Assembly: GCA_019648995.1 (NCBI GenBank)
Contig: BLXT01005881.1
Span: 35,962-69,124, forward strand
Direction: 5' to 3'
DNA length: 33,163 nt
Origin: Plakobranchus ocellatus
Taxonomy: Eukaryota; Mollusca; Gastropoda; Plakobranchidae
This document shows positions 21,262-32,407 of the stretch, piece by piece (the stretch's first letter is position 1; each line of letters begins with the position of its first letter). The notes under the pieces are model-generated. The model was not told the DNA's origin. It saw nothing but the letters and a program-made list of their open reading frames with translations, and did no database searches. A program made the position numbers and the translations under genes.

Positions 21262-24200
21262 ATGGGGAAGAATAGAGCAAAAAGATTTGGGTACCTTAGG
21301 CCCACTCCTACAGGAATAAGTGCCGACCTTGATATTGATAATGAACTGGAAAATGGTACTCATATGAACGGCACTACTCCCTCTGCCATAAGCAACATAA
21401 TTGACAAGGTGAGTGTCTCTTTCACTTCCATGAAAATGTTAATTAAAATTTATTTTACTTTATTGCAGTCTTGGTCCGAACTTTTTGCTATCAAATTTTA
21501 TCAGGGGAAATGTTTTAGCTCAATCAGGCATAATTAAAGCATTCAAGATGCAAGATAAACATCATCAACAGGCATTTAATCAATGTTGAATTCAACAGCA
21601 AAACAAAAAACGATAATAATAACAATAATACACCATTTATACTTTCAATATCTTTTGTTAAAGAAGCAACTCACAGAGGTGTTTGATTTTGACAATCTTA
21701 TTGAAAATAGGATTTATAACCATCAGAAATGATGTAAAAAGCTTCAACCAGCACAAAAAATATTTCTGCAATGAAACTATTTGTATCAATATATAATTAC
21801 AAATCGTTATCTGTTACATTTTAATCACTATTTCACGCAAGTTAGAAGCTGAATTAAAAATTACTTCAATCCTTTCAATTTGAATCTAAATACTGAAAAT
21901 GCTTTTTTTTAAAAGAAAAGTGTGAGGTGTGCAAATTGCAACCCTACGCCATAATCATTACTAGATTTATGTGCTCTGATCAAAACTACTTGCAATTGCA
22001 TATCTAAGCCATTAGATACTTTTTTGAAACACTAATCTTATTGAAAAAAGATACTTTCAATAAGCGAGTTTCAAAATTTTTATTCCATATCATATTTTTA
22101 TTTTACTTTAAATTGCGATACAAAAATCTCTAAAATGGATTTATCCTTAGTTTGAAGGCCTGAGCAGACATCGCACCAAACGCAACATGGGGAAATCCCT
22201 TGCTGAGGATGTTAATGGCCTGATGCCATTAACGGCTTTAGGGTGCACTCGGTGCAGATATTGCTTGCTGGTTGTAATGAATGAATTTGATGACTATCTT
22301 CTTTTATTTTTGTTTCAACTTTTAGGACAACTTTTCTGCTGTATCTTTTGTTAACTATCATCCCAACCAGCAACTCTCATATAGTGTCAATGTTCTATAC
22401 ATGTGCTCCTATTGTAGATGTTTTTGATGAGAGACCTTCAAAAAAATTTTTTTTCTACTAATTTATCTCATTAAATGCCTTTATAGTGAAACCGTCCGTT
22501 GGAAAATAATTGTTCTTTCAATAACAGCATTACCAATGGCTCATCTCTGTTAATAAGTTGTGTTTTCCGAATTTAATTGTCTAACTAATTTTTCAAATTT
22601 GAAGTTTTTAATGATAGTGCTTTATTACTATTTAATTTTTTTTTGCTGTGTTTTTCCTTAGCTGCAAGCACCAGGAACTGAAGAGAGAGCATGTGGTTGC
22701 AAGATTTTAGCTAGCATAGTATCTCAACCCTCAGCTATTGGCCATCTCCTCAATGCAAATGCCATAAAAATTGCAGGACCTCTCTTTCTTGATCCATGTT
22801 TAGATGTACGCAAAAGTGCTCTGGGTGCAATAAAGTAAGTTGCCTGGCCTCAGGTCATCATACCAATTGATGAATTTTGTGTTATCGTAGAAAGTCTAAA
22901 ACCAAGGCAACATTGTTTAAGTCATTGTCCAGTGGATATAACTAAAAAGGTGAAAAAAAAAATTGAGCTATGTGATTTTGAATTACATTCCCTGATTGAA
23001 GCAATTAAACATGTAGGGTGGAGAGGTGATTCAGCTATAGACACAAGCCCAAGCCCTGCCTCCTTTACCAAAAACATTAACAGGTTCCTTTGCTTTATAT
23101 TGATAAATGGCAGGTATAGGGCTCTCACTCTAAATGAAGCTAAGACAGCTTTCTTAACTTCGCCATGATGTAATTGGTGCTGCCTCTACTTGTTTGCATC
23201 AAATGCAGGTTTTTGTAATATTTCCAGGCAAACCAAATTGTAACATTTTCCTGATCTTTTTTGCTTCTTTTCCATTTCATTGATAAGTTCAATTTTACAT
23301 TTTAGGTACAAAGTCATCAGTGTTCTGGTCACGATGCAGCGTTTCAAGATTGCGAATAATAACCAATTTGTAGGCTAGAGTAATGGCTTTCTGCTTGCTT
23401 TCACTTCTAGTCTACTGTTAGGAGATAAAAATGAGACAGGGAGAGTACATGAATAAAGATTACCACTGTACTACTAGTTTTTGTAAAGTTCTTTCTATGG
23501 TCTAGATCAGTATTTATTGGTTACAGTGGAACTAAGCCCTAAGGGTTTTGTTCTTTGAGTGTGGAGAGGGGGAATAGCTGTCATGAGTTTGGGAAGGAGT
23601 GGGGAAGGGAGGGAATGGCATGGAATTAACATCGATCATGACAGACAAATGTCGTAAGGCCTTCTGTTGGTCAATTACTGCACTCACAGCCCAACAAAGT
23701 CTTGGGTCACTTTCCCCCCCGTCATACACACACAGGCAAGGCACACATAAGCTGATTGAAAATCATGGGCATGCTTGGGCGTCACAGTTGTGCTATCTCT
23801 GTAGTGTCTGATCTGAGGGAGAGAGAGCACTTTGAATTTAGGGAAAGCCAGCTAAAGCAATTGGCCTAGGCCAACACAATGGATAATGCTGATTTAAAGA
23901 GATGAGAATAGATCTAGATTTATGCCTACACATCTTTATTAGACTGTAGGTCTGCAATGAGTGCCCCCCCCCCACACACACACACACTTCTACACACATC
24001 TGCTGTAGCCAAAAGAAGTGCAACGTCGCCCATCATAGGCTTAATATTGACAATGCTACACTTCATTTGGCTACTGCAGACTACTCCTTGCTGTGGCCCC
24101 TTCCTTTGAGAACCTAAAACAGGATGAAATGTAAAGACAAAGGCTAACCTTGTGCTCATGCACATGAGTACCATAAATAAAACAAGAGTAACATTTTTGT

Positions 24201-27200
24201 AGACTAGAGTGAGGAAAGAGCTCTTAAATGTGTGGTGCCAGATCATAAAGATCAACTTAGATAAAACTACAGTTATGCGATGGCCTTTTATAATGTGTTC
24301 AAAGACGGCTGTTCCTAACAAAGAAGATTGACTTAAGCAGTGTCGACGAATAAAGTTTTTTGAGTGAAGCAGCATTTTGAGCTCCGAGTCCTCAATTTTT
24401 AATTCTATACCTAATTTGTCATTGAAAGTCAAGATATTAGAAATGTACCTCTGCATGTTTTATGTATTAATTTATGTTTTATTTGCAGGAGGTGTCATTT
24501 GGTTTCTTTTCTCTGGATTTTTTTTTTGAGAATTAGTATTCTGAAAAGAATTGCATAGAGATACATTTGTCTTTTTATTTATTATTATTTTTTTTTACTG
24601 TGAATAACTATGAAAATAATTTAGAAATTAGATTGTTCAAAAATATAGGACTCTGTTTTTGTAGATGTATGAATCGTCAGATTTAATTCTTTTTTTCTTT
24701 TGCATGGATATTTATTTGTGATTCATGAGACATTTGTTTTTTGTTATTAATCTTGAAAATTCTGATGGTTAGGTATACAGTAATTATGCCATTAATTTTT
24801 GATTTGACAAATTAAATGTTTTTGTTTCTGTAGAAACATGAGTGTCTTTGGACAGGAAGATGTATGTGATGTGATGGTCTCCCAGGATATATTAACACCA
24901 CTGGTGGCTGTGATCAATGAGGTTTTGTTTTATCTTCAATCTTTTTAGTCTATGTTTAAGAATAATTAGGAGGTATATGTCTAGATTAATGTACAAATGT
25001 TTTATTTATTGCTGCTGAAAGATTGCAGCTTATGGGCAAAGATTTTCAGGTTTTATTTTTTTGAAGTAAGCAATGAAAAGAAGAAAAAAAACCAATGTAA
25101 TTTCGTTTTTGATCTCAAACGTGTTACATGTAACATCTGAGTCATTAAGATTAGTTCAGAAGAACTCTAGATCTATCCTGCATGAAAAAGAAAAGTAGGC
25201 CGTTGCAATTTGAGGAATTCATGAGCAAAACCATGATTAAAAAACCTACAGGATCATTGAATTTTACTTGAACCTGCTCACACATCCAGGAGAAAAATTA
25301 ATAATTAATAGAAAACCAAGAAACACAAAGGAATTTGCTCTAATTTTTCACAAAGGGAAGACAGAAAATAACATTTCAGCAACTTGTGGTTTTTTTTGCC
25401 TTATGTTTAGCATGATTGTCAGGAAGATTTAAAATTCAATTTATGATATATAGTGGGATATATCGAGGGGGAAATGTTTGATGCCAATTCAAGCAGTTGC
25501 GGTTTAAACCCACAAGACAAAAGTTTTAGTTCAATGAGTAGTACAATTTTTTGACTTAGCTGTTTTTGTTATTGTTTCAACCATATTCAATGAGCTGAAT
25601 ATTTGAACCAGACTTTTGCTAATCATCATTGATTTTCAGCAGTTGATATTTGGATTTTTTGGTTTGGCTAACATTGGGTACTTTATTTTGCCCATTTTAC
25701 AAAAAGTTTAGATTGAGTGTTAAAAGTCATTGACATATTTAAACATTTCTTTTTACTTTCTTACTCATAACAGTATGGAAACAATTGGGATCCTCCTAAG
25801 GAAGCTACAAAATATGACACTGCTACAGATGTCTTAGTGGAAGCTGTCGAGTTGCTTGCAAATCTGTGGTGAGCAAAAAAATATAAACAATTCCGTCTTA
25901 AAATTAAAATTGTCATATTTTGTAGCATAGTGCCACCGGCCACTTCCTCTCTCAAGTGATAGTTTATCTATACAAGGGATTGCCACAGAAAGACTTAGCT
26001 AGTGGTTTTCAGCAGCAGTCATACAGGCCTCCGATAATGGCTGGATGATGGCAGCCATATTTTATACTTGGCTGCAAGATTCCTTCATACCCAAAATAAA
26101 GCATATGAAGAAGCTCTTGCTACTCCTGGTTAATGGTCACATGTCTCGCACCGCTTTAGTTGAGACATCAACTCTTTGCCAGAACGGCATAATTTGTAGT
26201 CCACACCAGCCATCTTATACACCCCCTTGATCAAGCCTTTTTTGATTCAATAAAGCCTGCATGGGCTCAAGTAAGTCGTCACCACATTGTTAACTGCGGC
26301 AAATCTGTGAGCCTGATAGCTTTGCAAGTGTTCTGGGACAAATCAGAAACACCTGAAATCGCCACGCAAAGCTTCAGAGCTGTAGCCATTGTGCCCTTTG
26401 ATCCAGACAGGGTCCTTAACTCTGGAAAGTTGGCACCATTTGCAGTATTCTTCACAGCTCAAGCATTACCCTGCCAGAGGAACCAGCTATCCCCTGTGCC
26501 ACTTCCCTGACAAAAGAACCAGCACGGCCAGCCGTTTTCTCTGCCACTTTACTGCCAGAGGGACTAACACCAAGAGCCATCCTCTCTGCCTCTTCCCTGA
26601 TAGACAAATGAGGGCCACCAGCCATCCCATCTGCCTCTTCCATGCCATAGGAACCAGCGCCCCTAGCTGTCCCCCCTGCTACTTCTTTGATGGAGGAAAC
26701 AGTGCCATCAGCCATCCCTTCTGCCACTTCCCTGCCACAGGAACCAGCACCCCAGATGTCCCCTCAGCCACTTCATTGATGGAGGAAACTTCCCTGCAAG
26801 AGGAACCGGCAACTCCAACCTTCCCTTTTGCATGGCCAAAGAATCACTGGCTCCAACCACCCCCCTCTGGTTCTGATGTGACAATATGGCCACTACCTTC
26901 AACGACTCCATCACGCCATCCAGCTCCAATGAGCAAGTGCTTCTGATCCCAGTTTCATCGTTCATTTATAATTGAAAATTCTAACTGTTTATTAACAATA
27001 AACAAGATCTATCCCTGATTCCATTTATAAAGATTGTCTCTTTTGTTGCTTGAGACTTTGGTGTTGTTTTGTTGTTTAAATCATAATTTCATCAAATAGT
27101 AATATACCTATAAAAATAGTTATACAATATAGTAGATCTAAATGATGAAAACTAATTTAAACCCACTATCACAATGCCCTAATATCGCAAATAATTATTT

Positions 27201-30200
27201 AAAGTGGTGTGATCCAGTTTGCAACGAAACAAACGTGATAATATGTGAAAATGTTGTGGTTTTTATGACTCATTTGGTTGTGCCTGAATCGAGAATAAAA
27301 AAAAAAAGTTTTGACATAACAAGTAAAAAAAAAACTGGCGCCTTTTTGTACCAAGTCAAAAAACCTTGGATAAGCAAATGAGTGGAAATAGTGCATTCCC
27401 TGGGTCATCCAATTACAGGGCTTCCTGTGGAAATTTTCCATTTACCTCTCAGGCAAGGCAGATGGGAGGTAGGGGCTTACAGACATGCCTATCATTCCAG
27501 AAATTCCGGATTCGTTCCGGAATTCTACCTGAAAATGACCTGTTCCGGAAATCCGCATTTTCATCACAAAATCCAAATTTTTGCCGATTTGTGATTGGCC
27601 GTACTCTATGAAATAAACCTAGTCTAGGTTTAGCGGCGCTTCTCTGCATCATAATGGGAGAGTATTAGGGGACTTATAAAAAAAAAAAATTTACGGCGCT
27701 AACACTGCAACAAACTTATTACATGCACGATGCTCATAGCTAGAGCTTTTTTCACACACACACATGCAAAAACACCTCCAGTCACCTTGCTGACTGAAGG
27801 GGGGTTCGGGTGGTTGGGGCAAACCTATCGGTGCAGTACATAGAGGAACATCATTGTTAGGCCTACCATCACTGACTGATGACGGGTTGACGGTCGGTCA
27901 TTCGCACTGTGACGTTACTCACCTGGACAAGGGTTTTTTTATTCTAGAGACATATCTTTGTGAGGAAAGCAAATACGAAAATTCTGACGGCAAATTTGAA
28001 ATCTGGGACCTCAATTTAGGCGAATCATCGCGGCAGAATTTCAATTTTAATAGAAATAACGCGCATTCTGGAGAGGTTATATATATCTAGCGCTTTGCAC
28101 CTCTCAATATAAACCCAGCATTGCACTTCTAGGCTCGGCGCGTTACTGTCTTATTGACGCTAGGCTCTAGCCATTGCCAGTCCGGTGATAAGTTCTAAAA
28201 CTACCTATAGATTTAGAACTTGATAAACCATCAGGCCTGCCTATCTTTGATGAGTCTACGTCACTTCAAAGTGACCAAAATGAATTTGCTCTACACAGAA
28301 GCCCCAATCCGCAAAAGACAACAGCATCGTATTGGAAAAGAATGCATCGAGGCATTCCGCGTTTTAGGGATAGAATAGTGAATTGTTTAATGGAATTTTC
28401 GATTTGAGAAAAGTTAATAAAATTAAATTCTAATGGTAACATTGAAATCAGTGACCCAAATTGAAACAAGTCTTTGCAGTACGAGTAGAATGAACATTTT
28501 AAGGACACATTCTCTTTTCATACTGTCATTAATCTATGGCCGATTTGCCCAACATTAAGGTAAACAAATTGGAATGTTTGCATGGAGGCTACAAATGTTA
28601 AGCATGGTGGTTTAGTGTTTGTGCCGATTTAGACAGGAACTTGTGTGATATTTTCTACACTCTCCCCCTTCCTAAAGGTACACCTCCATTATTTATTAAT
28701 TGTAACTTAGTTATATTAAGTCCTTTATGTTTTGTTTTTTGTTTTTTTGTTTGTTTTGGTTTTTTTTTTGTCAACCAGCATCAGTTCCCGTCATATTCAG
28801 GTTTGTTCCGCATTTTTATCTACTATTCCGCATTTTTGTCCTGGATGTTCCTCAAAAATTTTTTCAAGGGTAAGCATGTCTGGGCTTAGGCAAAACGTAG
28901 TTGATTTTCATCCAAATTTTGAATGTTTACTCTATGTATCTTGATTCATATTTTAACCTATCTTTTTTAATTTTCTCAAGAATACTATTTTGTACATGAA
29001 AAAATAGATTCTTTAGAGGTGTATTTAATCTCTCCTTTTTTTACTACTTTCAGTGAAAGCTCAGCGGCAGCTGTTCATTGGTTCAACAAGGAAAATCTCT
29101 TGGCTGTTTTATTACCGCTATTAAAAGTGGAAACTTATGGCTACCCATTGTCAACTGCAGTTGGTAAGAACATTGATGATTCATCTGTCAATTTTATATT
29201 GTTGAGATCAAATCAAGAGAGTGAAAAGTCACATTTTAAATTATTCAAATGATGAGAGATCCCTCTCACTGGGCTTTAAAACAGTGAAAATAATAATAGA
29301 GATAACTTGATTTGGTTACTAGATGCAAAGATTGTAATCTTTAAAAAAAAAGGATCTTAGAGAAAGAATAATGTGCTTCAAATAGCTTTCTCAAAAGTGT
29401 TATTTGCATCATTTTACTTATCTGGACTAGTTTCTAGACAGTATCCTTAATTAATTACAGAAATTTGTATAGATGTCTGGTTTACTTCCGGATTCCTATA
29501 AATCGTTGGAAAATTGATGAATTTCAGGATATTGAGTATGATTTTACTAAGGATATTCACTGAATTAAGTCAGTGTAATGAGGTTATTCCCCCATTCATC
29601 TCATACATATATGTCACCCTTATTCTTTAAATTAAGGCAAGTTTAGCTTTCATTTTTATTCCTTTTTTGTAAGAGAGAGGACAACAAAATTGAATGGGCT
29701 TTTGATTGAGAGAAAAGTATTCGCCTAAATGGGATTGGGATTTTTGTTTTTTTCAAACCTTAGTATAGTAGGGGATCTCGAGTAACTACCTAGGTCTAGG
29801 TTTGTGTTTAAACTGGCTAAGAATATATATATATAATATAAAGTTCAAAGATAGTGGCAAAGTTGTGACTGAAACAACAGCTGCAATGAATATTTTTGCT
29901 TGTTTTAAATATATGACAGTTTTTAATTCTTAATCCTCTTTTTCCTGAACCCTACCATGAACTCTACCCAAGCCCGTAAGGGGTTATGCTAAAAATATTC
30001 ACGAAAACTGAATCTAAATGTCTAAATTGTAAAAATGCATATATTCGCAGTGATAACAAAAATTTCTAGGATACCTAGCCACCAGTTCATCAGTGAGCTG
30101 ATGGCTAGATGCTCTTTTAAAATTTTCCAAACTGTTTATCAGTGGCAAGGACTCAAAAAGTTAGTGCTAATATATCTCATCTTTAAAACTTTAGGTCCTC

Positions 30201-32041
30201 CATAGAAATATATTATTTAAAAATATTTTTGTGTGAGGTGGCAACATTACAGTTCAAGGCACTCTAAAATTTGGAAACCAGAACTGTTTGCCCTATTCAT
30301 ACCCTTTTGCCTGTATCTTCTATTCTTTGCATCATTTGCCTGGGGATTTATATACCTGATCTCTTTTTGTCAACACCTGGGCCTTTCTATTGACTTTGAA
30401 ATAAAGAACACCAACAGTATATTTTATTCCATCAATATATAGTCAAGTTTTATCTCTGCCACTATAGGGACACTAAGAGGCTAAAAATATCAATAAATTG
30501 GACTGGTTAAATCTTGGCTTATATGTGATGTAATTTATACAATCATCGAATTTCACATGGTATTAGTATTTTTTTAGAAAATAAGTCTATTTTCTAGAGC
30601 TTAACAAGTTTAATTAAAAATAGATAAAAGGAAACCTTTTCCATAAATTTCTGTTTTTGACAAGTTAAAACCACAGGAAAATAAGCTGATATGCAAGGGG
30701 GAAAAATCTCAACTTCACAGCTGAATTTAGTTTATTTTAATGGTTTTGATCATGAGAACTTGTCTTAAGGTAAAAATTAAAAAAATTTTCATCTCAAAGT
30801 CAATGTGAAAAAAAAAGTGGGAACAATGACTGTAATACATTTTTTCCTATTCCGCACATTAGTACCAAATTGCTTTGGTAACATTAATCTATACCTTAAG
30901 ACACAGGGAACTACAATTTCTAGGACACATTTCTTAGTACATCTAACAATCACTGGAAAGATTGAAAACCAACACAGCAGAGGTAGACAAAGAATAATTT
31001 TGTTGAAAATCTTAATTCATGGGCAATAGTGAGTATTAACAATAGCCTTATAATTTTAACTGAGAACGTGTTGGAGCAGAGGACTATGATTTCCTATGTC
31101 TGTTCCAGACTGTGTACCAAAAGCAAAAGAGAAGAAACAAAATTCTTTTATTTAACTTGTGAAGACTGTAAGCTTACCTGTAATTTGGCTATCTTGTATC
31201 TTCTTTATATTTGCAGCTCGATGTTTCCATGTTGTCAGTGAAAATAACATTGAAGTTACCTCAGTGTGTACACAGCAAGATGTACTGTCAGGGCTTTTTT
31301 CTCTCCTAGCTTTGAGGCAACCAGGCATTGATAATGTCTTGTTTAGAACACTTATCACAGGTTTGTCACAATGTGAGCTCTTTTGGATGGAAGGGGGGGG
31401 GGTGTCTAGAAACAGATGGCGTAATCTCACTGGCAAATTTTGACATTGTGGGTACCTTTGCCACTGAGATATTGAAGTAGCTGTTTTGGTGCTGAAGGCT
31501 ATTTCCTTTTAAGGCAAAAAATAATAAATGTAGTAAAAAAGTTTAAATAACGTTTATTTTAAAATTGTTACAGCTTGATACAGCCTTGTCTTTTTTAATA
31601 AAGTATAAGGAAGGAAACAGGGCATGCTGAGAGTGACGTTCACCTGGCCTCTCTTGCCTTCAAGAAACATGCCAAAGATTCGACAATTAAATTTTAGAGT
31701 TGTTGTTACATTTTTGTTAAAATAATTTCAGTTGCATGATGCAATATGGTCATTAAAAATATATAAAAAAACTTTTGCTATAATGATCCTTTATTTTTAG
31801 GGATTTTGCTAAATCTGCCTGATGTAGATCTAAGCCAGTACTACAAAGACATTGTCGCTGCCACTGTAGACGCCTTGGATACCAAGCTTACTGTAATTAT
31901 AGAGAGTGCTTTGGAGGGCCAGCATCAGGCAGATGAGGTAAACTTGTTGACCAGATTATTTATCTGAAAATTGAAGCCATAGTTGTAAATTATGTCTATC
32001 TATTCATTGAATTCATCTCTCTCTCTCTCTCTCTCTCTCTC

Positions 32042-32081
<40 letters not shown>

Positions 32082-32407
32082 GAAACTCTATGCTGCCTGT
32101 TGGGTGTTCCTTGTTAGCATGTAATAACATGCGATTTCAAATTTTTTTAAGGAAAACAAAACATGTTTTTTTTTTTCAAACTTATTTGGCGATTTTGTTT
32201 TAAATATCATAGCTTTTAAAAAATGTAAAAAATTTCTCCATATTACTTTTTGTTTGCCTTCTATTGAATGTGTTCAAATAGGTATATGTATATATCTTTG
32301 ACAGGAACTGAGTTTTGATCCTGAGTTGACCTGGCCAGCTGTGGACAAGCTCATCAGTGCTCAGGGAGTGTCTCTAGAATTGTTGGCTAATCTGTGTTGC
32401 ACTGATG
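21262..32407 (+). CDS. HEATR3: HEAT repeat-containing protein 3 (HEATR3, Syo1 homologue), N-terminal half, runs off the window
   Basis: Role, from the family: nuclear-import chaperone that carries ribosomal proteins uL18/RPL5 and uL5/RPL11 for 5S RNP assembly. Coding exons: 21262-21408, 22662-22834, 24834-24921, 25774-25868, 29054-29163, 31217-31360, 31801-31937, 32305-32407; phases 0, 2, 0, 2, 1, 1, 0, 1 all agree. The 332 codons start MGKNRAKRF, the conserved basic N-terminus. Helical repeats follow: ERACGCKILASIVSQP (about 55-70), PLFLDPCLDVRKSALGAIKN (about 90-108), DILTPLVAVINE, LVEAVELLANLCESS, CFHVVSENN, TLITGILLNLPDV and LELLANLCCTD. Human HEATR3 is about 680 residues, so roughly half is present. 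Splice sites are ordinary except donors GTTTTG (24922) and GTTTGT (31361). The long acidic loop expected before the last helices is nearly absent. The ATG at 21262 fits the family start. Confidence 0.93.
21409..22661 (+). other. HEATR3 intron 1
   Basis: GTGAGT donor and CCTTAG acceptor. Contains a perfect 9-bp stem with a 5-base loop at 22211-22233 (GTTAATGGC / GCCATTAAC) inside a GC-richer patch at 22150-22270. The HEATR3 reading IIDK/LQAPG is continuous across it, so no exon is missing. Confidence 0.85.
22835..24833 (+). other. HEATR3 intron 2
   Basis: GTAAGT donor, TTTCTGTAG acceptor. Contains a C10(AC)n tract at 23964-23987. The longest open frame, minus strand 23926-24456 (176 codons), has no recognised family. 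GC content is higher at about 23530-24150, which hints at an old insertion, but I could not name one. Confidence 0.8.
23964..23987. repeat. C-run followed by (AC)n microsatellite
   Basis: Ten C followed by about seven AC units. Confidence 0.85.
24922..25773 (+). other. HEATR3 intron 3, weak donor
   Basis: The donor is GTTTTG, far from GTRAGT, but the phase and the protein (VAVINE / YGNNWD) require it. The acceptor is CATAACAG. The intron shows no repeat or extra exon. Confidence 0.75.
25925..26945 (+). pseudogene. Decayed pogo/Tigger-like DDE transposase
   Basis: From about 26045 the plus strand reads IFYTWLQDSFIP, then LLLLVNGHMSRTALVE, matching the DDE_1 region of pogo/Tigger transposases, where VDGHxSH carries a catalytic Asp; here that Asp is Asn. 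After a frameshift near 26220, it reads LDQAFFDSIKPAWAQV, then IATQSFRAVAIVPFDPDRVL, corresponding to the QPLD, F..K..W and GI.PF.P positions. The upstream DNA-binding part is missing, so it is 5' truncated and dead. The open stretch after the frameshift is about 95 codons. It is followed by a 45-bp tandem repeat. It lies inside HEATR3 intron 4 on the same strand. No terminal inverted repeats were found. Confidence 0.75.
26453..26795 (+). repeat. 45-bp tandem repeat, about seven copies, formerly coding
   Basis: The GCC(A/T)CTTCC-type landmark recurs at 26498, 26543, 26588, 26633, 26678, 26723 and 26767, spaced exactly 45 bp five times and then 44. One frame reads variations on a 15-residue unit like PSATSLPEEPAP-AI (for example IPSATSLPQEPAPQ). 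The exact multiple of three through six copies suggests the repeat was under coding constraint as a C-terminal extension of the transposase, or that it is simply young. A partial copy (GCCACCGGCCACTTCC) appears near 25931, before the transposase remnant. Confidence 0.85.
27479..27600. repeat. Dispersed-repeat-like block with TTCCGGA motifs
   Basis: Starts ACAGACATGCCTA and then carries ATTCCGGATTCGTTCCGGAA and GTTCCGGAAATCCGCATTTT. The opening word recurs with one change at 33062-33074 (ACAGACCTGCCTA), and GTTCCGCATTTT / ATTCCGCATTTT occur near 28806-28838, which suggests one repeat family with copies in several introns. Boundaries and class are unknown. Confidence 0.4.
29164..31216 (+). other. 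HEATR3 intron 5
   Basis: GTAAGA donor and TTTGCAG acceptor; AT-rich, with a short (TA)n near 29824. No element recognised. Confidence 0.85.
31361..31800 (+). other. HEATR3 intron 6
   Basis: A 440-bp intron with donor GTTTGT, a G9 run near 31394, and acceptor TTTTTAG. Nothing else seen. Confidence 0.85.
31938..32304 (+). other. HEATR3 intron 7, with (CT)n and (TA)n microsatellites
   Basis: A 367-bp intron (donor GTAAAC, acceptor TTGACAG) containing (CT)n at about 32015-32042 followed by (TA)n at about 32045-32078. No coding segment for an acidic loop can be read here in phase 0. Confidence 0.85.

Larger units (their letters stand above)
25869..29053 (+). other. HEATR3 intron 4, carries a transposon remnant
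   Basis: GTGAGC donor and TTTCAG acceptor. Contains the pogo/Tigger-like remnant and its tandem repeat (25925-26945), a dispersed-repeat-like block at 27479-27600, and otherwise AT-rich sequence with short A and T runs. A GC-richer stretch at 27780-28150 has a 78-codon plus-strand frame without recognised homology. Confidence 0.8.

Noticed and set aside
23926-24456. Minus-strand frame of 176 codons in HEATR3 intron 2
   Set aside because: Contains translated microsatellite (CVCGGG) and matches no family I know. I considered a reverse-transcriptase fragment on the plus strand, but the similarity was too slight.
26453-26795. Regular 45-bp spacing as a possible CRISPR array
   Set aside because: The whole unit is repeated without unique spacers, and the context is an intron of an animal gene.
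26452-26965. Minus-strand frames of 85-91 codons rich in Gly, Ala and Glu
   Set aside because: They are the reverse of the 45-bp tandem repeat; a period divisible by three keeps several frames open on both strands.
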